Counted from the stretch's first letter, positions 16,654 through 26,795 are shown. The stretch is 64,000 nucleotides of DNA from an uncultured Arachnia sp. (GCA_947493705.1 CANLSH010000001.1:124001-188000); one strand, 5' to 3'. Made by a program: numbers and translations. The notes: a model not told the origin generated them from the sequence alone.

Positions 16654-18092
16654 TGCAGTTCCGCCTTCAGGTCAATGCCGAGTGCGTCGACATAGGTGAT
16701 GGGCACGAGATCCCCGATCGCCGAGCTGCGGTCCTGAATGGTCACAATGCCGTCCGTCTCAGGACCCTGGTGCGGCCCGCGGGCCACAACGCCGTCGTCG
16801 GCGACGCCCTCGACGAGCACGACAGCGGACTCCCCCACCCGCTCAGCCGCGCGCGACTCGCACACCTCGATGGCGACGTCCGCCAACATCGCGCGTCGCG
16901 CCTCGATCTCGTCAGCGTCCACGTGCCCTGCCAGATTCTCGCCCTCGGTACCGTCCTCGTCGGAATAGGCGAACACCCCCAGCACGTCCAGGTTGGCGTC
17001 GATGATGAACTGGCGCAGCGTTTCCACGTCCTGTTCCGTCTCACCCGGGAAACCGGCGATGACGTTGCTGCGGATTCCGGCTTCCGGCGCGGCAGCCCGG
17101 ATCCGCTCGATGAGGGAGAGGAAGGATGCGGGATCGCCGAAGCGTCGCATGCTCCGCAGGACACGGGGTGCTGCATGCTGGAAGGACAGGTCGAAGTACG
17201 GCACCACCTTGGGTGTGCTCAGCATGGACTCCAGCATTGCAGGGCGGATTTCGGCCGGCTGCAGGTAGGACACGCGGATCCACTCCAGACCATCGACGCG
17301 CGCCAGCTCCGGCAGCAGCGCCTCCAGGCTTGCCCGGCCGCTGAGATCCTTTCCATAGCTGGAGGTGTTCTCGGACACGAGGAAGAGTTCCTTGACACCT
17401 TCCTCCACCAGCCAGCGAGCCTCAGCGACGACGTCCTCCATGGGACGCGAGAGGTAGCTTCCACGGAACATGGGGATGGCGCAGAACGCGCACCGACGGT
17501 CGCAACCGGAGGCGATCTTGAGGGGCGAGCTGGGTCCGGAGCCCATGCGTCGACGCCAGGCGCGCGGGCCGCTGGCGGGGGCGACACCCTCGGGGACGGC
17601 GTGGCCCGGCACCGCGACGCTCGCAGCGGCGGCTGGGCGCGCTGAGGGAGACAGCGGCAGCAGCTTGCGGCGGTCCCGAGGGATGTGGGCTTCCGGAACC
17701 TGCCCCGCAAGAATCCCCCGCAGCTTGTCAGCAATGTCGGTGTAATCGTCGAACCCGAGCACGGCATCCGCTTCGGGGAGTTCTTCCGCCAGCTGAACGC
17801 CGTAGCGCTCAGCCATGCACCCCACAGCGACGACAGCCTTCGTGGTTCCCTCACTTTTCAGGTCTGCCGCAGCCAGGAGCGTGTCGATGGAATCCTTCTT
17901 GGCCTGCTCCACGAACCCACAGGTGTTGACCACCACCGCCTCGGCCTCGGCGGCCTCATCAACGAGCTCAAAGCCTCCCTGCTCCAGACGGGCGGCCAAC
18001 TCCTCGGAGTCGACGTCGTTGCGGGCACATCCGAGCGTGGAGATGTGCACCTTCATGGGGTTGAGAACACTGGGAGAGCGTGTGACAGTCAT
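16650..18092 (-). CDS. rimO: Ribosomal protein S12 methylthiotransferase
   Basis: 480 residues. Radical-SAM enzyme that adds a methylthio group to an aspartate of ribosomal protein S12. The N-terminal UPF0004 domain (HISTLGCARNDVDSEEL) is followed by an Ala/Pro-rich linker of about 45 residues (142-188). Then come the CxxxCxxC motif in GCDRRCAFCAIP (about 197-204) and a C-terminal TRAM domain. Similar linkers occur in other actinobacterial RimO proteins. Two starts are possible, 18092 and 18056 (MKVHISTLG), neither with a good ribosome site. It follows ftsK by 18 bases. Confidence 0.93.
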   Translation of the reverse strand: MTVTRSPSVLNPMKVHISTLGCARNDVDSEELAARLEQGGFELVDEAAEAEAVVVNTCGFVEQAKKDSIDTLLAAADLKSEGTTKAVVAVGCMAERYGVQLAEELPEADAVLGFDDYTDIADKLRGILAGQVPEAHIPRDRRKLLPLSPSARPAAAASVAVPGHAVPEGVAPASGPRAWRRRMGSGPSSPLKIASGCDRRCAFCAIPMFRGSYLSRPMEDVVAEARWLVEEGVKELFLVSENTSSYGKDLSGRASLEALLPELARVDGLEWIRVSYLQPAEIRPAMLESMLSTPKVVPYFDLSFQHAAPRVLRSMRRFGDPASFLSLIERIRAAAPEAGIRSNVIAGFPGETEQDVETLRQFIIDANLDVLGVFAYSDEDGTEGENLAGHVDADEIEARRAMLADVAIEVCESRAAERVGESAVVLVEGVADDGVVARGPHQGPETDGIVTIQDRSSAIGDLVPITYVDALGIDLKAELQ

Positions 18093-18110
18093 ATTGGACT
18101 CAAGTATCCG

Positions 18111-20702
18111 CTATCCGGCGGCAAGGTTGGCCAACAGATCATCAAGATCGTCCGGTTTGACCAACACGTCGCGCGCTTTGGAGCCCTCCGACGGTCCCAC
18201 GACGCCTCGACTCTCCAGAATGTCCATGAGCCGTCCGGCCTTCGCGAAGCCGACACGCAGCTTCCGCTGCAACATCGATGTGGAACCCAATTGGAGTTCG
18301 ACGATGAGACGGGCCGCATCAAGCACGAGACCCATGTCATCGCCAATGTCATCAACCACCTTCTTCTCCACGGCAGGGGCCGTGACGTCCTCGCGGTAGG
18401 TGGGCTGCAATTGTTGCGCCACGTGCGCCACGATGTCGCGGATCTCGGACTCGTTGACCCACGCGCCCTGCACCCGCACAGCCTTGCCGGCGCCAATGGG
18501 GAGGAAGAGTGCATCGCCCTTGCCCACAAGCTTCTCCGCCCCGGGCTGGTCCAGGATGACGCGGGAGTCCGTCATGGATGAGGTGGCGAATGACAGGCGG
18601 GAGGGGACGTTGGCCTTGATCAGGCCCGTGACGACGTCCGTGGAGGGACGCTGTGTTGCCAGTACGAGGTGGATGCCAGCCGCTCGGGCAAGCTGGGTGA
18701 TGCGCACGATGGATTCCTCGACATCGCGTGGCGCCACCATCATGAGGTCTGCCAGTTCGTCCACCACAACCAGCAGATACGGGTAGGGGCTGAGCGTCCT
18801 TTCCGATCCCTCCGGCAGTTTGACCTGGCCCGCGCGGACCGCTTTGTTGAAATCGTCGACGTGCCGGTAGCCGAATGCCGCGAGGTCGTCGTAGCGCATG
18901 TCCATCTCACGCACCACCCAGGACAGCGCTTCCGCGGCCTTCTTGGGATTGGTGATGATGGGGGTCACGAGGTGGGGAATGCCCTCGTAGTGGTTCAGTT
19001 CCACCCGTTTGGGATCCACCAGCAGCATGCGTACCTCGTCCGGCGTGGCGCGCATGATGACCGACGTGATCAACGAATTGATGAAGCTGGATTTACCGGA
19101 GCCGGTGGCACCAGCCACCAGAAGGTGCGGCATCTTCGACATGTTGGCCACGACGAAGCCACCCTCGACGTCCTTGCCCAGACCCACTGTGAGCGGGTGG
19201 AAATCGTTGCGTGCCCGGTTGGACCGCAGGACATCTCCCAGGCTCACCACTTCCTTGTCCGTGTTCGGGATCTCGATGCCGATGGCTGACTTGCCCGGGA
19301 TGGGCGTCAGGATGCGAATCTCGTTGCTGCCGACTGCGTAGGCGATGTTGTCGGCCAGTCCGGTGACCTTGCTGACCTTGACGGCGCTGCCCAGTTCCAC
19401 CTCGTAGCGCGTGACGGTGGGTCCGCGGGAGTAGCCCGTGACGTGCGCATCAATCTCGAATTCCCGCAGAGTGTGGGCGAGTTGCTGGACCACACGGTCC
19501 GAGGCCTCCGTGCGGCTCTTGGGTTTGGAACCGGCCGCCAGCATGGAGTCGGTGGGAAGTTGGTAGATGACATCGCCCGTGAGCTGCATCTGCTCGCCCC
19601 GCTCCGGCGGCGGCGTGTGTGCGGGGGGCTCCAGCGGTGCCGGCTCGACGGTGTCCTGACGTCGTCCCGCGGGAGCCCTGCGCGACGAAGCGCCCGCCGG
19701 TTCGGGATCGAACTGTTCCGTGTCCTCATTCCACTGCTGCGTGATGTCATCGGAATCCTCCACGAGTGGAGTGTCGTATGGGACGTCAACGCCCAGTTGG
19801 AGGGGTGCGGAGTCCTGCTCCCGGGTCTCCACCAGCATGCTGAGAGCACGACGGATCCCGCGCACCAGCTCGGGTAGCGGTCGGCCGATCACCAGAAGGC
19901 TTCCAGCCAGCGTGAGGATGATCAGCACGGGGATGGCCACCCAGTTGCCGCCCAGTTCCACCAATAGGGTGGAGGACAGCATGCCGAGGATGCCACCGGC
20001 CCCACGCAGGGCTGTCATGTCGTCGGCTTCCGGAAGACCGCGGGCGATGTTGATCAACCCGAGGACACCGAAAAGAATGAGGATCCACCCCATGGACGTT
20101 CGCGGTGCGACGTCAACCTCACGCGGGTGCCGCATGATTCGCCAGGCACCGTAGAGGAGGACCGCTGGCACTGCGATGGACAGTGAACCAAAGATGGTGG
20201 TGGTGGCGATACCGATGGCATCACCGAAGGGACCGGGAATCGCGAACCACATGCGCAGCGACACGAGGATGCCAAGCAGAAGCATGAACAGGGCGACGCC
20301 GTCGCGACGCTGATTCGGTTCGACATCAGCCTGTCCTCCGCCGAAGCCACGCGCCACGTGGCCGATGCCGTGGGCAATTCCGTTCCACAGCGCAGCGAGA
20401 CCGCGTCCCGCAAGGTTGAGCGCACCCGGACCCTCGCGCGGCGGACGCACCACCTTGGCCGGTGTCTGCTTCTGCACCCTGGTTGTCTGGGTGCTGCCCG
20501 AACTCTTGCGTGCCGGGGGCTTCTTGGCCGCTGGCTTTTTGGGAGCCGACTTCTTGGGGGCCGGTTTCTTGGCCGCCGGCCGAGGTCGACTGGTAGCCCC
20601 TTGCTTGCTCGGGGCTTTTTTGGTGGTCGAGGAACTAGCAGCCCGCGACGAACTCGTCGTGGTGCTGGAGTTCCGCGTTGGGGAAGATCCGCGGGACGCC
20701 AT
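18111..20702 (-). CDS. ftsK: DNA translocase FtsK/SpoIIIE
   Basis: 863 residues. The N-terminus is basic and Ser/Thr-rich, with a KKPAPKKSAPKKPAAKK-type Lys-Pro-Ala repeat. Four or five membrane helices follow (about 135-270), then a Pro/Glu-rich linker. The motor domain has Walker A AGATGSGKSSFINS and Walker B LVVVDELADLMM. The winged-helix gamma domain at the C-terminus (VGFAKAGRLMDILESRGVVG) reads KOPS sequences. It pumps chromosomal DNA through the division septum. The ATG at 20702 is preferred to a start at 20747 because family members begin with a basic, serine-rich stretch. No strong ribosome site is visible. Confidence 0.95.
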   Translation of the reverse strand: MASRGSSPTRNSSTTTSSSRAASSSTTKKAPSKQGATSRPRPAAKKPAPKKSAPKKPAAKKPPARKSSGSTQTTRVQKQTPAKVVRPPREGPGALNLAGRGLAALWNGIAHGIGHVARGFGGGQADVEPNQRRDGVALFMLLLGILVSLRMWFAIPGPFGDAIGIATTTIFGSLSIAVPAVLLYGAWRIMRHPREVDVAPRTSMGWILILFGVLGLINIARGLPEADDMTALRGAGGILGMLSSTLLVELGGNWVAIPVLIILTLAGSLLVIGRPLPELVRGIRRALSMLVETREQDSAPLQLGVDVPYDTPLVEDSDDITQQWNEDTEQFDPEPAGASSRRAPAGRRQDTVEPAPLEPPAHTPPPERGEQMQLTGDVIYQLPTDSMLAAGSKPKSRTEASDRVVQQLAHTLREFEIDAHVTGYSRGPTVTRYEVELGSAVKVSKVTGLADNIAYAVGSNEIRILTPIPGKSAIGIEIPNTDKEVVSLGDVLRSNRARNDFHPLTVGLGKDVEGGFVVANMSKMPHLLVAGATGSGKSSFINSLITSVIMRATPDEVRMLLVDPKRVELNHYEGIPHLVTPIITNPKKAAEALSWVVREMDMRYDDLAAFGYRHVDDFNKAVRAGQVKLPEGSERTLSPYPYLLVVVDELADLMMVAPRDVEESIVRITQLARAAGIHLVLATQRPSTDVVTGLIKANVPSRLSFATSSMTDSRVILDQPGAEKLVGKGDALFLPIGAGKAVRVQGAWVNESEIRDIVAHVAQQLQPTYREDVTAPAVEKKVVDDIGDDMGLVLDAARLIVELQLGSTSMLQRKLRVGFAKAGRLMDILESRGVVGPSEGSKARDVLVKPDDLDDLLANLAAG

Positions 20703-20765
20703 GCAAACGAGACTAACCCACGAGCGCCCTGATCGCCCGGACCCCACACCGCCCGGCAGGTGGAC

Positions 20766-21698
20766 TCAACGGGCGAAGTGGTCCCAGCCTGCTGCACCCT
20801 CCCACGGTTGTCCATCGACGGTGACGCCCTCACCATCGCTGACGGAGCCCACGTGGTGCCAACCCTCGGGAAGGGCGACGTCCACAGGGAAGGTGGCGGC
20901 GAGAGCATGGTCCTCACCGCCAGCAAGGATGAAGCCCAGGGGCGATTTTCCTGTGGCCGCACAGACGCGCGCGATGGCATCTGTGACTGTGAAGGCGTGG
21001 CTGTCCACGTCGATCGCGACGTGGGAATTGCGCGCAATGTGTCCCAGATCGGCCAACAGCCCGTCGGAAATGTCCATCATGGCCGTGGCGCCGATCTCGG
21101 CGGCCACTCGGCCCTGCCCATAGGGCACCGTGGGGCACTGATGTTCCAGCACGAGCTCTTTGGGGGATCCGAAGCCGCGCTGAAGCACCGTGAGACCAGC
21201 GGAGGACCAGCCCAGCCGACCGCAGACCGCCACGATGTCGCCCGGGTGGGCCCCACTCCGGGTCACGGGTGTCTGAGCCTGCATCTCCCCCATGGCCGTC
21301 ACGCAGATCATGATGTGGTCAGAGCTGGAGAGGTCGCCCCCCACCAGATTCACGCCGGCTGTCGCGCCCTCCTCACGCATGCCTTCTGAAAACTGTGTGA
21401 TCCACGTCTCCTCGAGCGCCGCCGGGAAGGCGAGAGCCACCACGATGCTTGTCGGCACGGCACCCATGGCTTCCACATCAGAAACGTTGACAGCGACGGC
21501 TTTGCGGCCCAGTTGCTTCGGTGGGCTCCAGTTGCGCCGGAAGTGGACGCCTTCGACGAGCAGGTCCGTGGTGACCACCATGTCGCCCTGCATCCTCAGG
21601 ACAGCCGCGTCGTCGCCGGGCCCCACAATGGTGGTGGCCGACTGCTCCAGGCCGGCCGTGATCCCGCGGATGAGATCGAACTCGCCGGGCAGTGTCAT
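20766..21698 (-). CDS. thiL: Thiamine-monophosphate kinase
   Basis: 310 residues. It phosphorylates thiamine phosphate to thiamine pyrophosphate, the last step of the pathway. Family signatures are visible: GEFDLIRGITAG at the N-terminus, GPGDDAAVL (metal and phosphate binding), VVTTDLLVEGVHFRR, NVSDVEAMGAVP and MDISDGLLADLGHIA. The ATG at 21698 overlaps the ddl stop (ATGA), so the longer frame to 21839 is rejected. Located between ddl and ftsK on the same strand. Confidence 0.95.
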   Translation of the reverse strand: MTLPGEFDLIRGITAGLEQSATTIVGPGDDAAVLRMQGDMVVTTDLLVEGVHFRRNWSPPKQLGRKAVAVNVSDVEAMGAVPTSIVVALAFPAALEETWITQFSEGMREEGATAGVNLVGGDLSSSDHIMICVTAMGEMQAQTPVTRSGAHPGDIVAVCGRLGWSSAGLTVLQRGFGSPKELVLEHQCPTVPYGQGRVAAEIGATAMMDISDGLLADLGHIARNSHVAIDVDSHAFTVTDAIARVCAATGKSPLGFILAGGEDHALAATFPVDVALPEGWHHVGSVSDGEGVTVDGQPWEGAAGWDHFAR

Positions 21699-22843
21699 CG
21701 GAGACCGGCGGGACGGGTCATGGCGAGGTCGATGAGCGTTTCGACGAGCTGGGGATACGTCATGCCGTCGTGGCGCATGAGCTTGGGGAACATGGAGATT
21801 TCGGTGAAACCGGGCATGGTGTTGATCTCGTTCACCCACACCTCGCCGTCGAGTGTCGCGAAGACATCCACGCGTGCCAGGCCCTCGGCTCCCACAGCAT
21901 GGAAGGCCCGTTTGGCCACGGCTTGTATCTCCGTCGTGAGTTCATCGGGGATCCGGGCGGGGATGTCCAGGGCGGCCTGATCATCGGCGATGTACTTGGC
22001 CTCGAAGTCGTAGAAGCCGTCCTTGGCCAGGACGCGGACTTCACCGACGGTGGACGCGTCACACCGCTGCGGCGCCTCGGGATTGGCCAGCACTGCGCAC
22101 TCGAGTTCCCGCGCCCCCACGAAACCCTGTTCAATGATCACCTTCGGATCGTGCACCTGGGCCCCGGCCATCGCATCATCCAACCCCGAAATGTCCGTGA
22201 CGCGAGTAATCCCCAGAGAGGACCCTCCCCGGCATGGCTTGACGAACACCGGGAATTGCAGTTCGGAGACTTCGTCGACGACAGTGTCCCGTTCGTCCTG
22301 CCAGCGCTGGGCCGTGGCCACGACGTAGGGCCACACGGGAAGCCCGGCCGCCTCGAACGCCACCTTCATGTGGTGCTTGTCCATCCCGATGGCGCTGGCT
22401 GCGACGCCGGAACCCACGTATCGGATGCCCATCATCTCGAACAGCCCCTGGATGGTGCCGTCCTCACCGTAGGGACCGTGGAGCAGCGCAAAGGCCACAT
22501 CCACACCATGGACGTCGATGAGCGATTCACCGTCGCGGGAGGCAACTTCGCATCCGGAGGCGCCGAGCATCCAGATGGCGTCGCGATCACCGTCGGCAAC
22601 CTGGGGCACTCGCCCATCCACCACGCTGTAGTTGGCCACAACCCCCAGCGGCACCTGGGTCCAGCGTCCTTCGCGGGTGATACCCACCGCAACAACATCA
22701 AAACGGGAGGAGTCGATGGCCTGCAGGACGCTGGCCGCCGTCAGGCAGGACACGCCGTGCTCCGGTGACTGGCCACCGAATATGAGCGCAACCCTTGTTC
22801 GGGGCACTTCCGAGGACTTCTGTCTGGCCGTCGAATTCTCCAC
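21695..22843 (-). CDS. ddl: D-alanine-D-alanine ligase
   Basis: 382 residues. ATP-grasp enzyme that joins two D-alanines for the peptidoglycan stem. N-terminal RVALIFGGQSPEHGVSCLTAASVL (Ddl domain), LHGPYGEDGTIQGLFE, PVFVKPCRGGSSLGITRV (ATP binding) and a C-terminal VWVNEINTMPGFTEISMFPKL with the metal-binding NEINTMPG. The start is GTG at 22843, with GAGGAGA about 10 bases upstream. The open frame continues to 23203, but that part overlaps the plsC gene. Coupled to thiL downstream. Confidence 0.95.
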   Translation of the reverse strand: MENSTARQKSSEVPRTRVALIFGGQSPEHGVSCLTAASVLQAIDSSRFDVVAVGITREGRWTQVPLGVVANYSVVDGRVPQVADGDRDAIWMLGASGCEVASRDGESLIDVHGVDVAFALLHGPYGEDGTIQGLFEMMGIRYVGSGVAASAIGMDKHHMKVAFEAAGLPVWPYVVATAQRWQDERDTVVDEVSELQFPVFVKPCRGGSSLGITRVTDISGLDDAMAGAQVHDPKVIIEQGFVGARELECAVLANPEAPQRCDASTVGEVRVLAKDGFYDFEAKYIADDQAALDIPARIPDELTTEIQAVAKRAFHAVGAEGLARVDVFATLDGEVWVNEINTMPGFTEISMFPKLMRHDGMTYPQLVETLIDLAMTRPAGLR

Positions 22844-22907
22844 TGGTGGTTGTCTCCTCGTGCACGGTTGGTAGTGACTCGGCGTCAGCCTACTGCGACC
22901 GGCTCGT

Positions 22908-23723
22908 TCAGCGCTTGGGCACGACCCGCTTGCCGACGCGCATGTCCCAGCGCCCTTCCGGTGCTTTGTCATTGCGCAGCTGCTCCACGAGGGCAACGAT
23001 TGCGTCCATGATGGCTGACGTCGCCAGATCCAGCGTCTCTGAAGTGGGGTCCTCCTCGGTGCGGAACCGGTCCAGGTCAACGGGATCGCCCCCCAGGACG
23101 TACACGGGCCGACGGCGCAAACGCAAGAGTTTGCTCCATCTGATGATGGGGCCTCCCAGCACGTCCTCTGCACCGATCTGACCCACCGGTATGACTGGTA
23201 CACCGGTGGACAGAGCCAGCTGCGCCGCCCCCCGGCGAGCCGACATTGGCCAGCCGTCGGGATCCTTCGTGATGGTGCCCTCAGGGTAGACGGCCACCAT
23301 CTTCCCCTCTTCCAACGCCTTGCGTGCGTATGTGAGCGACTGCTTGGCGTCGGTGGTGTTGCGCAGCACCGGTATCTGTTCGCACTGCCGGGCCACCCAC
23401 CCGAGCACAGGAGTTTTGAAGATTTCAGACTTTCCCAGGAAATGGGGCCATCGGCCGGACCAGATGAGGAACTCCCCCAGCACCAGCACGTCGTAGTTGC
23501 CTATGTGATTGGCCACCAGCAGCACGCCCCCCTCAGAGGGGATGACATCCTGGCGCGCCCAGTGGCGCTTGGTCAACAGAGGAGCAAAAACACGAACGAC
23601 ACGCACAAGGAGGCGATATACCCAAGGGGCGGGTTCATGGTTGACCTTGCGCAGTGGCATTCGCCACGGCTTCCGCGTTTCGGTGCCGCTCATCTGATGC
23701 ATGGAGTAAGAGTAGAGCGTCAC
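22908..23723 (-). CDS. 1-acyl-sn-glycerol-3-phosphate acyltransferase (PlsC family)
   Basis: 271 residues. The acyltransferase motif H-x4-D is visible as VANHIGNYDVLVLGEFL, and the glycerol-phosphate site as VYPEGTITKD. Family members acylate lysophosphatidate to phosphatidate at the inner membrane face. The start is uncertain: GTG 23723, ATG 23702, 23693 or 23660. None has a clear ribosome site, but GGAAG precedes 23660. It follows a flippase-like membrane gene by 12 bases and precedes ddl on the same strand. Confidence 0.87.
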   Translation of the reverse strand: MTLYSYSMHQMSGTETRKPWRMPLRKVNHEPAPWVYRLLVRVVRVFAPLLTKRHWARQDVIPSEGGVLLVANHIGNYDVLVLGEFLIWSGRWPHFLGKSEIFKTPVLGWVARQCEQIPVLRNTTDAKQSLTYARKALEEGKMVAVYPEGTITKDPDGWPMSARRGAAQLALSTGVPVIPVGQIGAEDVLGGPIIRWSKLLRLRRRPVYVLGGDPVDLDRFRTEEDPTSETLDLATSAIMDAIVALVEQLRNDKAPEGRWDMRVGKRVVPKR

Positions 23724-23735
23724 GCTTCAATGGGT

Positions 23736-24638
23736 TCAGTCCCGGTTGACCCGTCCATGCCGTCGCCACCACGCGATCAGCAACACTGCCAGACCGGGCA
23801 GACAGGAAATCGTGGCCAACAACCCGTACGCGGTGGAGGTGGCGACGGCGTAGTCACCCGCCACAGCCAGCGTGGGTGCCATGACTGCAACGCTCAGCTC
23901 GCGCACTCCCCATCCGCCCATGCCCAGTGGAATACTCATTGACGCGAGACCCGCCACGGCCAGCGCCAGCACAATGGGTCCGTTCAGGGCCGCCATTGCC
24001 TCGAGGTAGAGCACAAGCAACGCGAGCACACCCACCGCTGAGGAACTCCAGACGATCACTGATCGACCGGCACCAAGTCCACGCATACACGAAAATGATG
24101 CGACCAGGCACGTCAGTGCGACGAGAGCGGCCACTCCCGCCAGGACGTTTGATCTGTGCGCAAGTGTCACAGCCGCGGCGGTGAACAGGAGGGTGGTGGC
24201 GGAGAGTCGTTCAGCTCCCAATGCCAGTAGCGGGGAGGTCCAGCGCTTGTCGCCCTGGCTGCGGTATACAGCCACTCTCGCTGCATCCCCGCCGAGCCCA
24301 CCGGGCAACACCATGTTGCCGAAGGCGGAGGCGTAGCAATCGGCCAGTGCCCGCGTGAAGGTGACATCGATGCCGCGGTGCCGGGCGAGCGTGTACCAGC
24401 GCAGTGACTGCGCAGCCGTCGTGACGAACCCCAGGAGCAGAGCAACCAGAATAGAGGTCGGCCGTAGCGATTCCAGCCCTTGCAGGAACGCTCGCGATCC
24501 CACGAGCCACGCGGCAAGGCCCAACAGGACCACACTCGTCATCACCATGAGGATGCGCGGCGGCCACAGCGTTCGCCCACCAGGCGATTCGTCAGTGACG
24601 GGTCTTGTCTCCACAGCCCCCAGATGAGTCTGCGTCAA
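23736..24638 (-). CDS. LPG synthase TM-domain / flippase-like membrane protein
   Basis: 300 residues with about 8 membrane helices. It resembles the UPF0104/lysylphosphatidylglycerol synthase transmembrane family (PF03706): a polar segment LRWYTLARHRGIDVTFTRALADCYASAFGNMVLPGGLGGDAARV is highly typical, as is SIPLGMGGWGVRELSV. Related proteins act as lipid flippases, but no aminoacyl-transferase domain is present here, so lysyl-PG synthesis is not implied. It is 12 bases before the plsC-type gene, suggesting a shared role in membrane lipids. Confidence 0.8.
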   Translation of the reverse strand: MTQTHLGAVETRPVTDESPGGRTLWPPRILMVMTSVVLLGLAAWLVGSRAFLQGLESLRPTSILVALLLGFVTTAAQSLRWYTLARHRGIDVTFTRALADCYASAFGNMVLPGGLGGDAARVAVYRSQGDKRWTSPLLALGAERLSATTLLFTAAAVTLAHRSNVLAGVAALVALTCLVASFSCMRGLGAGRSVIVWSSSAVGVLALLVLYLEAMAALNGPIVLALAVAGLASMSIPLGMGGWGVRELSVAVMAPTLAVAGDYAVATSTAYGLLATISCLPGLAVLLIAWWRRHGRVNRD

Positions 24639-24799
24639 CGATCTCTCCGTCCCATCAGTGACATCACAACCACAGCCACCCTACGTCGCGCATGACAGGC
24701 AACAATGGACGCCGCCGCGGGGGCGCAACGGCCCGCGCGCCCACAACAACTACGCTGACCTGCTTCGCCAGCACGGCCCCGCATCACCCTGCCAAGGCT

Positions 24800-25354
24800 T
24801 CAGAGATCTTCACACTCACGCTGTGCAGCTTCCACCGCGGTCACCAGCGCCTCGGCGTCCACACGGCTCATAGCGAAGAGAAGTTGACCTCCCACGTCCT
24901 GGAATTCGTCTTCCTCCCCATCGGATGGCAGGAAACCCCCGAAGAGAGTGGAGGCGGCCGAGACGTTTCTCCAGGCCTGGTCCTCAAAGATGTCCCCCCA
25001 GTCCTCGGGGGCGGCATGGTCCCGCTGCACGTTCTCAATCAAGGCACACGCGTAGGACACCTGGCCTGAGACAGACACATCGTGTGAACCCCGACCCAGT
25101 ACGTATCCGCCGATTCCCCCGAGTATCAGGGCGAGCACCACAAGAGCCGCTGCCACCGCCGGAACGTGAATGCGCCGCTGCCGGGTAGCTTGCGCATCAC
25201 CCGCTCGATCTGCGGGAACAGGCTGCCCCTCACCCGGAGCAGTCCTTGCGTCCTCGGGACCGGTCAGATAAGGCTGCGGCTCGCCGATGAAAACTTCCGG
25301 CTCATCGTTCGCTCCGAACGACGGATCTCTGGGCTGGTTGTGCTGATCGGACAC
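24800..25354 (-). CDS. Hypothetical single-pass membrane protein
   Basis: 184 residues. An acidic, Pro-rich N-terminal cytoplasmic part of about 80 residues is followed by one membrane helix (VPAVAAALVVLALILGGIGGYVLG). Then comes an extracytoplasmic domain of about 85 residues with two cysteines (CALIEN and the C-terminal CEDL). No family was recognised. GTG at 25354 is chosen because AAAGAGG lies 9 bases upstream. The frame to 25408 lacks one. About 160 bases with nothing recognisable separate it from the flippase-like gene. Confidence 0.7.
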   Translation of the reverse strand: MSDQHNQPRDPSFGANDEPEVFIGEPQPYLTGPEDARTAPGEGQPVPADRAGDAQATRQRRIHVPAVAAALVVLALILGGIGGYVLGRGSHDVSVSGQVSYACALIENVQRDHAAPEDWGDIFEDQAWRNVSAASTLFGGFLPSDGEEDEFQDVGGQLLFAMSRVDAEALVTAVEAAQRECEDL

Positions 25355-25441
25355 GTGAAGCGCCTCTTTCTTTCGAGCCTGGCCCTGCTGGATTGCACGA
25401 TAGCCCACCCAATCTTTGACTTCGCCCCTGATGTCACTTGA

Positions 25442-26635
25442 TCAGCCGGACAAGGCCTCCGGAGAAATGGCGAGGATCCGGTCATCGCCCTCATCCGGGC
25501 TACCCCTGCCGTCGGTATTGTTCGTCATGACCCACAGATGACCACTCGGTGAGACGGTGACATCCCGGAGTCGTCCGAACTCGCCTTCCCAGTGAATCGT
25601 GGAACTCGCCGGATCGGACACCGGAACACTGCGCAGGTTCGAGCCACGCAAATTGGCGATCCACAGTGCTCCGTCGAGATACGCCATGCCGCTGGGGCTC
25701 GCCTCCCGCGGCGCCCACTGCTGCACAGGGTCAACGAAATCCGCGTCGCCTGCTCGGCCCTCCACATTCGGCCAGCCGTAGTTGTTTCCGGCCTCGATGA
25801 TATTCAACTCATCCCAGGTGTTCTGTCCGAACTCCGTGGCGAACATGGTGCCGTCCTCAGCCCAGGCCATGCCCTGCACGTTGCGATGCCCCCAGCTCCA
25901 AACCAAGGATTCGTCAAACGGATTGTCCGCCGGTACGTCACCCCCGGGCGTCATGCGCAAGATCTTTCCATTGAGACTGCCAGGATCCTGGGACCTTGCT
26001 GGCACCCCGGCGTCCCCCGTCGTGACATACAACATGTCATCAGGGCCGAAGGCGATACGGCCACCGTTGTGGGTGGGGGCCTTGTGGATACCTTCCAGAA
26101 TGATCGTCGGTTCGCCCAGGGAAAGCGATCCGGCATCTCCCGAGATGTCGAACCTTGCGATCCGATTGTCATCGCTGGCGGTGTAGTACACGAACAGCTG
26201 GCCCTGATCATTGGCGGCGAGGCCGAGCAGACCACCCTCACCACGAGCGGCCGACGATTCGATCACAGCGACCTCGCGAGCGGTCCCGTCCTCCGCAAGT
26301 TCAAGGATCCGGCCTGAGTCCCGCTCACTCACCAGCGGGATTTCCTGGTGGAAGGCGACTGACCACGGCGCGTTCAACTGCGTGGCGACGTCCTGAGGAG
26401 ATGGAATCAGCGTTGACGACGGCGATGGGTTCTCATCCGGGGACGGGGAAACTGGCGGGCTCGATACGGCTCCGGTTGCGGTGGGCGAGGACGATACGGC
26501 GGATGGAGTCGACGCGGTGTCTGTCGGCGATTCCATTGGGTCGGCGGGCGTCAGCGCTGAAGGAGCCGTGCACGCCGAAAGGACCAGGGCGGCGGCACAT
26601 CCCATGCTCGCCAAGGGGCGTTGCGTGCGGCGCAT
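25442..26635 (-). CDS. PQQ-type glucose/sorbosone dehydrogenase family lipoprotein
   Basis: 397 residues. Signal peptide with lipobox LSAC (Cys about residue 22), then a Ser/Thr/Pro-rich linker to about 80, then a six-bladed beta-propeller of the GSDH family. Typical stretches: LNAPWSVAFHQ, HNGGRIAFGPDDMLYVTTGDAG and the carboxy-side GHRNVQGMAWAEDGTMFATEFG. Members oxidise aldose sugars with bound PQQ, but many actinobacterial relatives have no shown activity. The ATG at 26635 has GAGGTGAGG just upstream. Likely anchored outside the cell membrane. Confidence 0.87.
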   Translation of the reverse strand: MRRTQRPLASMGCAAALVLSACTAPSALTPADPMESPTDTASTPSAVSSSPTATGAVSSPPVSPSPDENPSPSSTLIPSPQDVATQLNAPWSVAFHQEIPLVSERDSGRILELAEDGTAREVAVIESSAARGEGGLLGLAANDQGQLFVYYTASDDNRIARFDISGDAGSLSLGEPTIILEGIHKAPTHNGGRIAFGPDDMLYVTTGDAGVPARSQDPGSLNGKILRMTPGGDVPADNPFDESLVWSWGHRNVQGMAWAEDGTMFATEFGQNTWDELNIIEAGNNYGWPNVEGRAGDADFVDPVQQWAPREASPSGMAYLDGALWIANLRGSNLRSVPVSDPASSTIHWEGEFGRLRDVTVSPSGHLWVMTNNTDGRGSPDEGDDRILAISPEALSG

Positions 26636-26795
26636 GCCCTCACCTCTTTCGTCGAGATGCCCAGTGTATGTGCGGCCCAGAAGTAACGATTTGAGCACGA
26701 GGTCTTGTTCTGCTCGCACATTCGTCGCACAATTCAACTAGACCAGTAGGCATTCACCTACAGGTGCACCGAGCGTTGATCGGCAGGTGAAACTC

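Noticed and set aside
21692-22768. 358-codon open frame on the plus strand
   Set aside because: Antisense shadow of ddl, which has clear ATP-grasp motifs.
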